A DNA stretch of 64,000 nucleotides. Source: Granulicella sp. S156. Lineage in GTDB: Bacteria > Acidobacteriota > Terriglobia > Terriglobales > Acidobacteriaceae. Positions within the stretch are counted from its first letter, which is position 1; every line of letters begins with the position of its first letter. Positions 43,400 to 52,313 of this stretch are shown here, piece after piece. Position numbers and translations under genes: made by a program. Where the stretch lies: positions 22,403 to 86,402 of the forward strand of contig NZ_LMUH01000018.1 of assembly GCF_009766105.1 (NCBI RefSeq), written 5' to 3'. The notes below the pieces were generated by a model. It had not been told where the DNA came from, searched no databases, and worked only from the letters and a program-made list of their open reading frames with translations.

Positions 43400-44392
43400 A
43401 TGTATCAGCCTGAACAGTATTGGATCGTCCTGGCCTTCATGATTACCAGCATGCTTTGCTGGGGTTCGTGGGCCAACACCTTGAAGCTGTGTCCGCGCTT
43501 CCGGTTTCAGCTCTTCTATTGGGACTATTCGATTGGGCTCATCCTTGGGGCACTGCTCTGGGGCTTTACGCTGGGGAGTCATGGTGCAGTCGGTGCCTCG
43601 TTTCTCGACGATCTGCGGCATATCGAGCCAGCTCGGGCCTTGTGGGCCGCGGCAGGCGGGGCCGTCTTCAGTCTGGCGAATCTGCTGTTGGTCGCTGCTA
43701 TCGATATCGCAGGCATGGCCGTGGCATTTCCTATCGGTATAGGCCTGGCGCTCGTGATCGGCTCTATTGGCGGATATGTGATTGCTCCTGTCGGCAATCC
43801 TTATCTGGTTTTCGGCGGGGTCTTTCTTGTGATCGCGGCCATTGTGTGCGACGCCTTGGCCTACCGCGTACGCTCGAGCCCGGTGGCTTCCGTTCAGACA
43901 CGAGGGATCGTCGTCAGCCTGATCGCTGGTGCGCTGATGGGGACGTTCTATCCGCTGGTGACGCGATCGATGTCGGGTGCAGGGAGAGTCCCAGGTCCTT
44001 ATGCGATTACGTTTCTGTTTATCTGCGGGGCCGCGCTCTCCAACATTCCGGTGAACTTCGCCTTTATGAAGAAACCTGTCGATGGAACTGCGTCCCTCAA
44101 TATGTCCGAGTACTTTAGCGCCAAACCTCTGTGGCATCTTTGCGGAATTCTTGGCGGTATCATCTGGGCAACCGGTGGAGTTGCCAGCTTTGTCTCCTCG
44201 CGAGCCCACTCGGTTGGCTCGGCAGTTTCGTACTCTCTTGGACAGGGTGCCACCATGATCTCCGCTATCTGGGGTGTGTTTGTATGGAAGGAGTTCGCTG
44301 GAGCTCCCTCTAAGGCAAACCGATATCTTGTTGCCATGTTTCTCCTGTTTCTCTTAGGACTAGGGGCACTCGCCGCGAGTCCGATCTTCTAA
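43400..44392 (+). CDS. Sugar/ureide-type permease (GRP/RhaT-like, DMT superfamily)
   Basis: 330 residues with ten membrane helices. The start MYQPEQYWIVLAFMITSMLCWGSWANTLKL and the repeat of Gly-rich helices (AVFSLANLLLVAAIDIAGMAVAFPIGIGLALVIGS) match the glucose/ribose uptake (GRP) and plant ureide permease families. Both families move sugars or purine-derived ureides by proton symport. Next to a ribokinase, ribose is the best guess; a nucleobase is the alternative. Ribokinase follows 19 bases downstream. Confidence 0.83.
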   Translation: MYQPEQYWIVLAFMITSMLCWGSWANTLKLCPRFRFQLFYWDYSIGLILGALLWGFTLGSHGAVGASFLDDLRHIEPARALWAAAGGAVFSLANLLLVAAIDIAGMAVAFPIGIGLALVIGSIGGYVIAPVGNPYLVFGGVFLVIAAIVCDALAYRVRSSPVASVQTRGIVVSLIAGALMGTFYPLVTRSMSGAGRVPGPYAITFLFICGAALSNIPVNFAFMKKPVDGTASLNMSEYFSAKPLWHLCGILGGIIWATGGVASFVSSRAHSVGSAVSYSLGQGATMISAIWGVFVWKEFAGAPSKANRYLVAMFLLFLLGLGALAASPIF

Positions 44393-44411
44393 TACAACAC
44401 CTGGAGTATCT

Positions 44412-45362
44412 ATGTTCGCTGGTTCCAAGCCGGTAGTTGTTGTGGGCAGCATCAATACCGACCTCGTTGCACACGCTGACCGTCTGCCTCTCAAAGGAGA
44501 GACGATCACAGGCAATTCCTTTCACACGTTTCAAGGTGGAAAGGGAGCCAACCAGGCCGTAGCCGCCGCGAAACTCGGAGCCAAAGCGATCATGGTAGGC
44601 AAGGTTGGCTCCGACTCCTTTGGCGCAGAGTCGATTCGTCAGTTGACGGCCAGTGGAGTTGATTGCACACACATAGCGGTGGAACCATGTGATTCAGGTA
44701 TAGCTGTCATTACTGTTGGGACCGGCGGCCAGAATACGATCGTCGTCATTCCCGGGGCCAATGCGGCTGTAACACCCGCGTTTATCGAAGCCAATCGCGA
44801 TGTCATTAAGACTGCGGGAATGGTGCTTGCCCAACTTGAGATTCCGATGGAATCGGTACTTCGCCTGGGCCAGATATGCCATGAGGAAGATGTGCCACTC
44901 ATGCTCGATCCTGCACCCGCCAGAGAACTTCCTGGTGAGCTTCTTTCTCTGTGTTCCTGGATAACTCCCAACGAGACTGAGGCTCAGTTCTATGCCAGGG
45001 GTACTGCGGATGATGCGCATAGCAAGAGTTCCTCCGCAGTTGCTGCAGCCTTGCTGAAAACCGGTACCCACGGTGTTGTTCTGAAGCTGGGAGAACTCGG
45101 AGCTTATATCGAACAAACCGGAGGAAGCGCCTTCCAGATACCGTCTTTCAAGGTAGCTGCGGTTGATTCAACGGCTGCCGGAGACACCTTCAACGGGGCC
45201 TTCGCAGCGGCGCTCTCCGCAGGCCGCGATGTGGAGTGGAGTGGTCGCTTTGGCTCAGCGGCAGCGGCGATCTCAGTAACGCGCATGGGCGCGCAGGCCT
45301 CTATGCCGAAGGCAGATGAAGTGATGGCGCTGCTGTCAGGACAGTCTGACGTCAAGCTCTAG
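44412..45362 (+). CDS. rbsK: Ribokinase
   Basis: 316-residue PfkB-family sugar kinase. N-terminal VVGSINTDLVAHADRLPLKGET and the GGKGANQA motif (42-49) are classic RbsK. The C-terminal signature DSTAAGDTFNGAFAAAL (252-268) holds the catalytic base Asp258 and anion hole. It phosphorylates ribose with ATP to ribose 5-phosphate, linking nucleoside breakdown to the pentose phosphate pathway. CTGGAG precedes the ATG. The 3' end overlaps the convergent ctaG-like gene by 11 bases. Confidence 0.93.
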   Translation: MFAGSKPVVVVGSINTDLVAHADRLPLKGETITGNSFHTFQGGKGANQAVAAAKLGAKAIMVGKVGSDSFGAESIRQLTASGVDCTHIAVEPCDSGIAVITVGTGGQNTIVVIPGANAAVTPAFIEANRDVIKTAGMVLAQLEIPMESVLRLGQICHEEDVPLMLDPAPARELPGELLSLCSWITPNETEAQFYARGTADDAHSKSSSAVAAALLKTGTHGVVLKLGELGAYIEQTGGSAFQIPSFKVAAVDSTAAGDTFNGAFAAALSAGRDVEWSGRFGSAAAAISVTRMGAQASMPKADEVMALLSGQSDVKL

Positions 45363-46182
45363 ATCTTGTCTCCTGCTGCAAGAGTTTGACCGTAACGAAG
45401 ACTGCAGGGATTAAGAAGACCATTGAGCCGACGACCCACATGATGACCGCGCCGGTGACCTGGTCCGCCTGAGGCGATATATGAAATGGGTTTGGCTGTT
45501 CCACATAGTAGCTATAGATCGGCCGGTCGCAGAAGGCCAGGAACGCTGAGAGCGCCGTGTTCACGATGTCTGCAGCAACCAGGTAGGGCAGCATGTACCA
45601 CCCTGGGTAGCGTGCGTTCGTCGGCCAGGGGCGGATGAGCGGCCACCAGAAGAGGATCGACGAGCCCAGGAAGCAGATGTGTTCGAACTCGTGCCAATGC
45701 TCGTGTTCGAGCGCGAAGTCATAGGCGGAGGGTACGTGCCAGCCCAGGAAGATCAGGTTCATCGCGAGCCATGCCACCCATGGACGGATGAGAAAGTGCC
45801 CCAGCGCGCGCAGCAGCCTCGAGCGAAGCAGCGGCCTTAGCGGCGTTCGGACGAGTACGCGAGGCAGGCCGCGCAGCAAGGGGACGGCCGGATATCCAAG
45901 CAGGAGCAGTGGAGGAACGAAGGACATCAGGAGCAGATGCTCCACCATGTGGGCACTGAGCAGTGCATCGGCAAAGCCATCGAGCGGCGAACCGATCGCG
46001 AGCCAGATGATAGCGAGGCCCAGCAGGAACGCACCCAGCCGCCATGCCGGAAAGAGCGTTGGCCGTGTCTTCCGTATGGCAAACCAGCCGCGCGTGTAGA
46101 GGATGGCCGTAAGCAGGATTGCTGTTGTAAGGAAGATGGGCGGTGACCAATCGTCAAAGATAGCCCGGTATTCAGGAGGCAT
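45352..46182 (-). CDS. ctaG: Cytochrome c oxidase assembly factor, caa3-CtaG type
   Basis: 276 residues, seven membrane helices. Family markers: SPLDGFADALLSAHMVEHLLLMSFVPPLLLLGYP, NLIFLGWHVPSAYDFALEHEHWHEFEHICFLGSSILFWWPLI and QADQVTGAVIMWVVGS. The caa3_CtaG proteins assist maturation of caa3-type oxidase and may handle copper through these His residues. Last gene of the respiratory operon; its ATG overlaps the cytochrome b stop codon by one base. Confidence 0.88.
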   Translation of the reverse strand: MPPEYRAIFDDWSPPIFLTTAILLTAILYTRGWFAIRKTRPTLFPAWRLGAFLLGLAIIWLAIGSPLDGFADALLSAHMVEHLLLMSFVPPLLLLGYPAVPLLRGLPRVLVRTPLRPLLRSRLLRALGHFLIRPWVAWLAMNLIFLGWHVPSAYDFALEHEHWHEFEHICFLGSSILFWWPLIRPWPTNARYPGWYMLPYLVAADIVNTALSAFLAFCDRPIYSYYVEQPNPFHISPQADQVTGAVIMWVVGSMVFLIPAVFVTVKLLQQETRSRA

Positions 46183-47681
46183 TAATGCCCCTTGGCGGGC
46201 GCTGCCGGCGGCTCACTGGACGACGTCAGGCGCTGAGAGGCATCGACAGCAGGAGCCAGATCATTGCCGCGCAGTGTGGTCAGGAACCGGACGAGCGCAG
46301 TGGTCTCAGAAGGGCTGAGCGCGTTGCCATAGGCGGGCATATTCCCGCCGCCCTGCAGCACCTGGCGGATGATCTGGTCTTCGGTCATGTGCGAAGCAAC
46401 CGAGTCGAGTGCAGGACCGCGCATCCCTCCCGCTCCGCCGATGGAGTGGCAGTTACGGCACTGCTTGTTTTGCAGAACGAGCGCGCCCTCCCGCTCGAGC
46501 GGAGTGCGGTCTTTCAGATAAGCCGTAGGAACTGGATCACTGGTCCAGGCGTTCATCACGGGACTCCACGGCGTATACATACCGAGGCGGGTGAAGGCTC
46601 CGAGAATGACAGCGATCACGGCCACCATCAGCACCGCTACAGGGCGCCGCGACCAGTGCTTTTCGCCCTCGGCTGAGACGAGTGGCAGTAGAAGCATGGC
46701 ACCGATGCCCAGGACGGGAGCGATGAAGAGTACGGGCGTCTCAAGGCTCGGCGGCAGATAGGCCAGGACGGCATAGATCCAGAGGAAGGCAAAGTCAGGC
46801 TTCGGTGCTGTCTGAATGATCGTGGGATCCGGTTGACCGGTGGGGCCGAAGGGACCGAACCACAGCGCGCAAGCCATGACGGCGAGCATGATAGCCGCCG
46901 CGAAGAGTGAGTCCTTCCATGCGGCATCGGGAACGAAGGGTATGCCGCTTTTTTCGGTGAGCTGGTGATACTCGCGGACGTACGTCTTTTTGTTGACGAG
47001 GCGCCCCGGCATTGGCCAATCGTTGATGCCGAGACGCAACACCATCCAGATATGCAGGCCAACCATTGCCAGCAGGATGCCGGGAATGACGAAGACATGC
47101 AGCGTAAAGAATCGGGAGAGTGTAGGCCCGGCGATGATCGGGCCACCGAGCATCAGGTTGACGAGCGGGCCGCCGATCCAGGGAATACGGCTGACAATGG
47201 ACGCGCCGATGCCGAGCCCCCAGTACGCGTCCTGATCGAAGCGCAGCACCTGTCCGGTAAAGGCCATGCCGAGCGTGAGAAGGAGAAGGAAGACGCCGAT
47301 GATCCAGGTAAGTTCGCGGGGAAACTTGTACGCGCCGAAGAGAAAGACCTGTGCCATATGGATCAGCACAATGGCAACCATGAAGTCGGAACCCCAGCCG
47401 TGCATGGCACGCAGGAACCAGCCGAGTTTGACGTTATGGTCCAGGAACTCAAGGCTGTTCCACGCATGGCCTGCAGTAGGGGCGTAGACGAGTGCGAGCA
47501 GAATCCCCGTCATGACCTGGAGGACCAGAATGACCGTCGCGGCGCTGCCGAAGACGTACCACCAACTAGCTGTGTTGGAGGGAACCTCGTGCTCTGCCAT
47601 TTCGATGACTGGGCCGCCCAGCCCGAGCCGCTGCTCGAACCAGTTGTAGACCTCGATGCTGCGTCGCTTTAGCTCTGGCAT
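46182..47681 (-). CDS. Cytochrome b fused to a C-terminal cytochrome c (bc complex)
   Basis: 499 residues from ATG 47679-47681 (GAGGTG 6 bases upstream). Eight membrane helices. Haem ligands are His94 and His108 (13 residues between) and His195 and His210 (14 between), the b6-type spacing. The Qo-site PEWY motif is replaced by PDFA (295-298). A C-terminal haem c motif CRNCH (408-412) extends the protein, so one subunit carries both haem b and haem c. It oxidises quinol and passes electrons through the fused haem to the oxidase. It overlaps the Rieske gene end. Confidence 0.9.
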   Translation of the reverse strand: MPELKRRSIEVYNWFEQRLGLGGPVIEMAEHEVPSNTASWWYVFGSAATVILVLQVMTGILLALVYAPTAGHAWNSLEFLDHNVKLGWFLRAMHGWGSDFMVAIVLIHMAQVFLFGAYKFPRELTWIIGVFLLLLTLGMAFTGQVLRFDQDAYWGLGIGASIVSRIPWIGGPLVNLMLGGPIIAGPTLSRFFTLHVFVIPGILLAMVGLHIWMVLRLGINDWPMPGRLVNKKTYVREYHQLTEKSGIPFVPDAAWKDSLFAAAIMLAVMACALWFGPFGPTGQPDPTIIQTAPKPDFAFLWIYAVLAYLPPSLETPVLFIAPVLGIGAMLLLPLVSAEGEKHWSRRPVAVLMVAVIAVILGAFTRLGMYTPWSPVMNAWTSDPVPTAYLKDRTPLEREGALVLQNKQCRNCHSIGGAGGMRGPALDSVASHMTEDQIIRQVLQGGGNMPAYGNALSPSETTALVRFLTTLRGNDLAPAVDASQRLTSSSEPPAAPAKGH

Positions 47682-48337
47682 GAGCTGCACCTCGGTTTCG
47701 GGAGTGTCTCTGTTGCAGCGCTGGTTCCCTCAAGCTGTATCAATGGCGATTCGCTCTTTGCCTGGTTGGCGAGCGTCGGCATCTTGCCGGCGCTGATGAC
47801 AAGGCTCCCCGAGACGATCTTGTACTCATACTCGAAGAGGCCTCGCTCCGGCGGACCTGAGGCACGTGAGCCATCTTCGTAGTACGCGCCACCATGGCAG
47901 GGACACATGAACAGCTTGGACTGCGCAAACCAGCGAACCGGGCAGCCAAGGTGTGCACAGTTGATGGCGAATACCTGGAACGTATTTCCGGAGACACGGC
48001 GAACCCAGCAGGGAATATCACCCGTCTGGCCGTCCCATGAGGTCGTTACTGGATTGCGGAAGTTGACCAGACGCGTTTCGCCTTCGGGGAAATCGTTGAG
48101 CGGACCAAGATTGATCCACGAGTTATCGCTGGAGCTCTTCTTCAACGCAGGCCCCAGAAGATAGCCGAGGATGGGCACTGCGAGAACAGCGCCGACCGCT
48201 CCGTTGACCAGCAGCGACAGCTTGAAGAGAAAGACGCGGCGAGAGTGGCCGGCGCTCTTGTCAGGCGCAGACGCCGGAGTCGTCGCAGATTCGGTCGTCG
48301 TGACCTGATCGTTGGGAGTCTGCTCATTCGGTGTCAT
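47669..48337 (-). CDS. Rieske iron-sulfur subunit of the bc complex
   Basis: 222 residues. A Tat-like N-terminus (HSRRVFLFKLSLLVNGAVGAVLAVPILGYL) forms one membrane anchor. The Rieske site is complete: C127-x-H129-L-G-C132 and C145-P-C147-H148, with Cys132 and Cys147 forming the usual disulfide. The hinge is about residues 62-72. Electron acceptor from quinol in the Qo site. AGGAG stands 9 bases upstream of the ATG. Confidence 0.93.
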   Translation of the reverse strand: MTPNEQTPNDQVTTTESATTPASAPDKSAGHSRRVFLFKLSLLVNGAVGAVLAVPILGYLLGPALKKSSSDNSWINLGPLNDFPEGETRLVNFRNPVTTSWDGQTGDIPCWVRRVSGNTFQVFAINCAHLGCPVRWFAQSKLFMCPCHGGAYYEDGSRASGPPERGLFEYEYKIVSGSLVISAGKMPTLANQAKSESPLIQLEGTSAATETLPKPRCSSCQS

Positions 48338-48386
48338 TTTATTTCCACTCCTGTTTCATCTTCACGTTGGCGATAGTAGTCCCAGT

Positions 48387-49127
48387 TCACGGGTGTGTCC
48401 GATAGGGCTGGCCGGGATCGGATACACGCTTGGAGGCAAGCCAGGTAGTGATGTCGGTGATCTGCTGGTCTGTTAGCGGTTGACTGGAATCGGAGCGCCA
48501 GTCCGGCATTCCTTCGTCGGGCCGTCCGGCGATGAGGATGCTGCGAAGGTCCTGATCGCTGATGAGCGAGAGATACGACGGGTCGACGATGGAGCCGAGC
48601 TTGTGGGAGCCGCTCTTAGTTCCTTCTCCTGTATCTCCGTGGCAGTGCGCGCAGGATGTGGTGAAGGCCTGTTGTCCATGCTCTGCATCGCCCGTCAGAG
48701 TGGCTACGTAGGGTGGTGGATTCTGCCCGGCAAGAAGATTCGGCGTCCCCCAGGTCTGCAGAATGCCTTTAGCCAGCACCTCAATCTGCCTATCGGTCAA
48801 CATGCCGCCGGCACTCTGTGCGAAGGGAGGCATCAGCTTGCCGGAGACTCCTTTTGCGATCGTGTTCTGCAACGGCCCCTCTCCACTGACTGCAAGGTAG
48901 ACCGGATTCGCGAGTGAGATGGCTGCTCCACCTTTGCCATTTGTTCCATGGCACGCAGCGCAGTTCTGTTGATAGAGGGTAGGGAAGTCGAGGACTTCTT
49001 CAGGACGCACGACCTCAGGCCCCGGTCCGGGCCGGCCATGAATGTGGTCACAGCCAGTGAGGACCATACCGCCCACAGACAGCATGAGAGTGCCGAGCAT
49101 CGTAAGTCTTCGAGAGGCAGGTCTCAT
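48387..49127 (-). CDS. Dihaem cytochrome c lipoprotein
   Basis: 246 residues. Lipobox VLTGC (Cys26) marks a membrane-anchored lipoprotein. Two haem motifs, CAACH (56-60) and CAHCH (159-163), start two class I cytochrome c domains, each with a Met-containing C-terminal segment (SGKLMPPF, DEGMPDW). It probably shuttles electrons from the bc complex to the caa3 oxidase. ATG overlaps the stop codon of the upstream gene (ATGA). Confidence 0.88.
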   Translation of the reverse strand: MRPASRRLTMLGTLMLSVGGMVLTGCDHIHGRPGPGPEVVRPEEVLDFPTLYQQNCAACHGTNGKGGAAISLANPVYLAVSGEGPLQNTIAKGVSGKLMPPFAQSAGGMLTDRQIEVLAKGILQTWGTPNLLAGQNPPPYVATLTGDAEHGQQAFTTSCAHCHGDTGEGTKSGSHKLGSIVDPSYLSLISDQDLRSILIAGRPDEGMPDWRSDSSQPLTDQQITDITTWLASKRVSDPGQPYRTHP

Positions 49128-49981
49128 TGAGAGTCGTCTTCCTTGTGAGATTGATCGCTGTGAATACCGGCACGAACGGAGAACGGAAGGGCACGGAACT
49201 GCGGCGTCCGAACCTTGACCTGCAGATTCACGACGAAGCCGCAGACCAGGCCAAAGGCTATCTGCGAGATGACGAACCACAGCCAGTCGATGCGTGCATT
49301 AAGAATAGGGCTGATAACGCCAAGCGCTGAGTAGAGAATGCCCGTCCATAGCAAAGGAGCAACGAATCCCGCCGTGAGGATGGGTTTTCGCGGAAACATC
49401 GGGAGCATGGCGCCATAGAGAAGGCCGATGAGGATCGAAGTGAGTCCGTGGATGGCGGTCGCGGCGAGGAGTCCATGCAGATGGAACTGCGCGAGAAAGG
49501 CGTCGCTCTCGCCAGCCCAGTGCACAAAGCCGCCCGCGGCCAGCAGATTCACCGCATACCAGACGCTGTGATAGCGGATCAGGCCAAAGAGCGCTGCAGG
49601 TACGATCATCGCAATGCCGCCGATGATGCCGCCCTTGAGTCCCGCTGTAATGCTGAAGGTCTCGATCGGCAGCAGCTTGCGATGATCGACTCCAACCGGC
49701 AGTTGGGAGCGGGTGGTGCGAGTGCTGGTGATCTCAATAACTCCAGCCTGAATAGGAACCGCGACATGTTGTTCATGCGGAAACATATCGAAGAACCAGC
49801 CAAAGATTGAGCGCAATACCAGCACAAGGCCGAGCACGCTGACGACCCAGTGCGTCACCATCCCGGTGATCAGCAACGCGAGGCCAAGAGCAAAGACCAT
49901 CGGCCAGGGCGTGGACGCTGGAAGGAGGATCGTGTCGCTACGATGCTCGTGGCTTTGATCCTGCGGATTCTCTTGTTCCAT
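49124..49981 (-). CDS. Membrane protein of the respiratory operon (oxidase subunit IV-like N-terminus)
   Basis: 285 residues, about eight membrane helices. The first 60 residues (PASTPWPMVFALGLALLITGMVTHWVVSVLG) resemble small caa3-oxidase accessory subunits; the rest (ETFSITAGLKGGIIGGIAMIVPAALFGLI...) is an unassigned polytopic domain. A strong ribosome site GGAGGAG precedes the ATG. Position between oxidase subunit III and the dihaem cytochrome suggests a structural or assembly role. Confidence 0.7.
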   Translation of the reverse strand: MEQENPQDQSHEHRSDTILLPASTPWPMVFALGLALLITGMVTHWVVSVLGLVLVLRSIFGWFFDMFPHEQHVAVPIQAGVIEITSTRTTRSQLPVGVDHRKLLPIETFSITAGLKGGIIGGIAMIVPAALFGLIRYHSVWYAVNLLAAGGFVHWAGESDAFLAQFHLHGLLAATAIHGLTSILIGLLYGAMLPMFPRKPILTAGFVAPLLWTGILYSALGVISPILNARIDWLWFVISQIAFGLVCGFVVNLQVKVRTPQFRALPFSVRAGIHSDQSHKEDDSQ

Positions 49982-50014
49982 GGCGCTCCTCCTTGTCCTT
50001 AGAAAATCAGCGAA

Positions 50015-50620
50015 CTATCTACCCAAAACATAGACAACCAGAAATACAACCACCCATACCGCGTCGACGAAGTGCCAGTACAGCGAGAGCACCTCAAGCT
50101 TCTTTTCGTGTTCTTCTTTCAGATGTCCGGTCAGTGAGAATGCGAGAGTTGTCGAAAGCAGGATGAGGCCCACAATGACGTGGGTCGCATGAAGACCGAC
50201 GAGCGAGTAGTAGGTCGTTCCGAAGAGGTTGGTTTGAATCGTCAACCCTTCGTCGTAGATGAGGTGATGCCACTCGCGAGCGGTTGTGGCCAGAAAGATA
50301 GCTCCCAGCAGAACGGTCCCCGCAAGAAAGGCCGTGCAGCCGCGCAGATTGTTCTTGCGCAGCGCACTGCTGGCGAAGTGAACGGTGATGCTGCTCGAGA
50401 GCAGGCAGATGGTGCCGAAGATCGGCAACTCCAGCACCTGCGCCGGCGTAGGCCCGCTAAGGCTCTTGCCGATGTAGAAGATGTAGGCGACGACGAAGAT
50501 GATGAAGATCGCGGCTTCGGCCACGATCAGGCAGGCCATCCCGACCGTGCCGCGATACGGCAGCGTCCAGGGGGCTTCAATCGCGCCTTCAACGGGAATT
50601 GTGCTGGAAGTATTCATCAT
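50015..50620 (-). CDS. ctaE: Cytochrome c oxidase subunit III
   Basis: 201 residues with five membrane helices, the short bacterial form. Conserved Glu in ACLIVAEAAIFIIFVVAYIF, then SLVGLHATHVIVGL and the end YWHFVDAVWVVVFLVVYV, all typical of subunit III. It stabilises subunit I. ATG overlaps the stop codon of subunit I by 4 bases. Confidence 0.92.
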   Translation of the reverse strand: MMNTSSTIPVEGAIEAPWTLPYRGTVGMACLIVAEAAIFIIFVVAYIFYIGKSLSGPTPAQVLELPIFGTICLLSSSITVHFASSALRKNNLRGCTAFLAGTVLLGAIFLATTAREWHHLIYDEGLTIQTNLFGTTYYSLVGLHATHVIVGLILLSTTLAFSLTGHLKEEHEKKLEVLSLYWHFVDAVWVVVFLVVYVLGR

Positions 50621-52299
50621 TCGTAGTCCGAGTCTGGATCTTCAGGATGTTTCAGGTCCCATAGAGGCCGGCGGCTGTTGACCGTTGGCTCAATCGCAAA
50701 GTTATAGACGGGTGGCGGAGACGGCACAGCCCACTCCAGTGTCCAGGCATCCCACGGATCGTGGCCAGCTTCCTTACCGCGATAGTAAGACCGCACCAGG
50801 TTATAGACAAAAAATAAAAGACCGGCAACCTGGAAGATGGCTCCAATGCCGACGATAAGATTCCACCCTCCCCACCCGCGCCCGGCCTCGTAGGTATAGA
50901 TGCGTCGCGGCATGCCCAGCAGGCCGGGCACATGCATGAAGTCGAAGGTGAGATGGAAGCCGATCAGGAAGAGCCAGAAGTGCCACTTGCCCAGCGTCTC
51001 GCTCATCATCTTGCCTGTCACTTTGGGATACCAGTAGTAGAAGGCCCCAAAGATCGCAAACAGGATCGACCCCACGAGCACATAGTGGAAGTGCGCGACC
51101 ACGAAGTAAGAGTTGCCGAGCTGCCAGTCGAACGGAGCCGCCGAGAGCATGATCCCGGTAAGCCCGGCGATCAGAAACTGGAAGAGGAAGCCGACGCAGA
51201 ACATCATGGGTGTCGCGAAGATCACCTTGCCGCCCCATATGGTCGCCAGCCAGTTGAAGATCTTGATCCCCGTCGGTACGGAGATCACCATTGTGGCGAA
51301 GACAAAGAATGTATTGCCCGCTGCGCCCAGGCCGACGGTGAACATATGGTGTGCCCACACGCTCAGGCTGATAAAGCCAATGGAGACCGATGCCGCCACC
51401 ATGGCCGGATAGCCGAACATGGCCTTGCGAGAGAAGACGGGGACGATCTCGTTGACGAAGGCGAACGCCGGCAGCACCAGGACGTAGACCTCAGGGTGAC
51501 CGAAGATCCAGAAGAAGTGCATCCACAGTACAGCCGAACCACCCGCCTGGGTATCGAAGAAGTGCGAGCCAATGTAGCGGTCCAGCGTCAGCATGATCTG
51601 TGCTGCCGTCAGGGGACTGACCGCGACGAAGACCAGGCTGGCCATCACCAGGTAGAGCCATGGCAGCAGCGGCATGCGGCTCATCTTCATCCCCTTGCAC
51701 CGCATGCAGAGAATGGTGGTCACAATGTTGAGCGCAGTCCCAATCGATCCCACACCGCTGAGAAAGACTGCCAGTGTCCAGTAATCCGTGCTGTGGCCGG
51801 GTGAAAATACCTTCGCTGTCAGCGGTGCGTAGGCGAACCAGCCTACGTCCGGAGCCGACCCTGCGGCGTAAAGTCCACTCGCACCGAAGTAACTGAAGTA
51901 GAGCAGCAGCCCGGCAAACGCCGAGACCCAGAAGCTGAACGCATTAAGCCGCGGGAAGGCCATATCGCGTGCGCCAATCATCAGCGGAACCAGGTAGTTC
52001 CCAAAGCCGAACAGGATCGGCATGCCGACGAAGAACACCATCGTCGTGCCGTGCATAGTGAAGAGCTGGTTAAAGACCTGGGGCGAGATGAAATGATTGT
52101 TGGGCACCGCAAGTTGAATGCGCATCAGGATCGCTTCAACGCCCCCGACCAGAAGGAACACGAGAGCGTAGGCAATATACATCAGGCCGATCTTTTTGTG
52201 ATCGACTGTCGTAAGCCACGTGTAGATCACGTTCGGCCGCGGAGGGCCCTGTGGGGGCGCTTGCGTCTGATCGATTGCTTCCAGCACAGGAGTTGCCAT
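50617..52299 (-). CDS. ctaD: Cytochrome c oxidase subunit I
   Basis: 560 residues, twelve membrane helices. Haem a His in LFTMHGTTMVFF; CuB and cross-linked Tyr in FWIFGHPEVYVLVLP; CuB His pair in SVWAHHMFTVG; haem His pair in YFVVAHFHYVLVG. The HPEVY motif puts it among type A haem-copper oxidases. It reduces oxygen to water and pumps protons. Second gene of the operon, 15 bases after subunit II. Confidence 0.95.
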   Translation of the reverse strand: MATPVLEAIDQTQAPPQGPPRPNVIYTWLTTVDHKKIGLMYIAYALVFLLVGGVEAILMRIQLAVPNNHFISPQVFNQLFTMHGTTMVFFVGMPILFGFGNYLVPLMIGARDMAFPRLNAFSFWVSAFAGLLLYFSYFGASGLYAAGSAPDVGWFAYAPLTAKVFSPGHSTDYWTLAVFLSGVGSIGTALNIVTTILCMRCKGMKMSRMPLLPWLYLVMASLVFVAVSPLTAAQIMLTLDRYIGSHFFDTQAGGSAVLWMHFFWIFGHPEVYVLVLPAFAFVNEIVPVFSRKAMFGYPAMVAASVSIGFISLSVWAHHMFTVGLGAAGNTFFVFATMVISVPTGIKIFNWLATIWGGKVIFATPMMFCVGFLFQFLIAGLTGIMLSAAPFDWQLGNSYFVVAHFHYVLVGSILFAIFGAFYYWYPKVTGKMMSETLGKWHFWLFLIGFHLTFDFMHVPGLLGMPRRIYTYEAGRGWGGWNLIVGIGAIFQVAGLLFFVYNLVRSYYRGKEAGHDPWDAWTLEWAVPSPPPVYNFAIEPTVNSRRPLWDLKHPEDPDSDYE

Positions 52300-52313
52300 A
52301 ATGCTGCTTCTTT

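Noticed and set aside
50932-51804. 290-codon frame opposite cytochrome oxidase subunit I
   Set aside because: Shadow of a strongly conserved gene; composition Glu/His/Asp-rich without fold.
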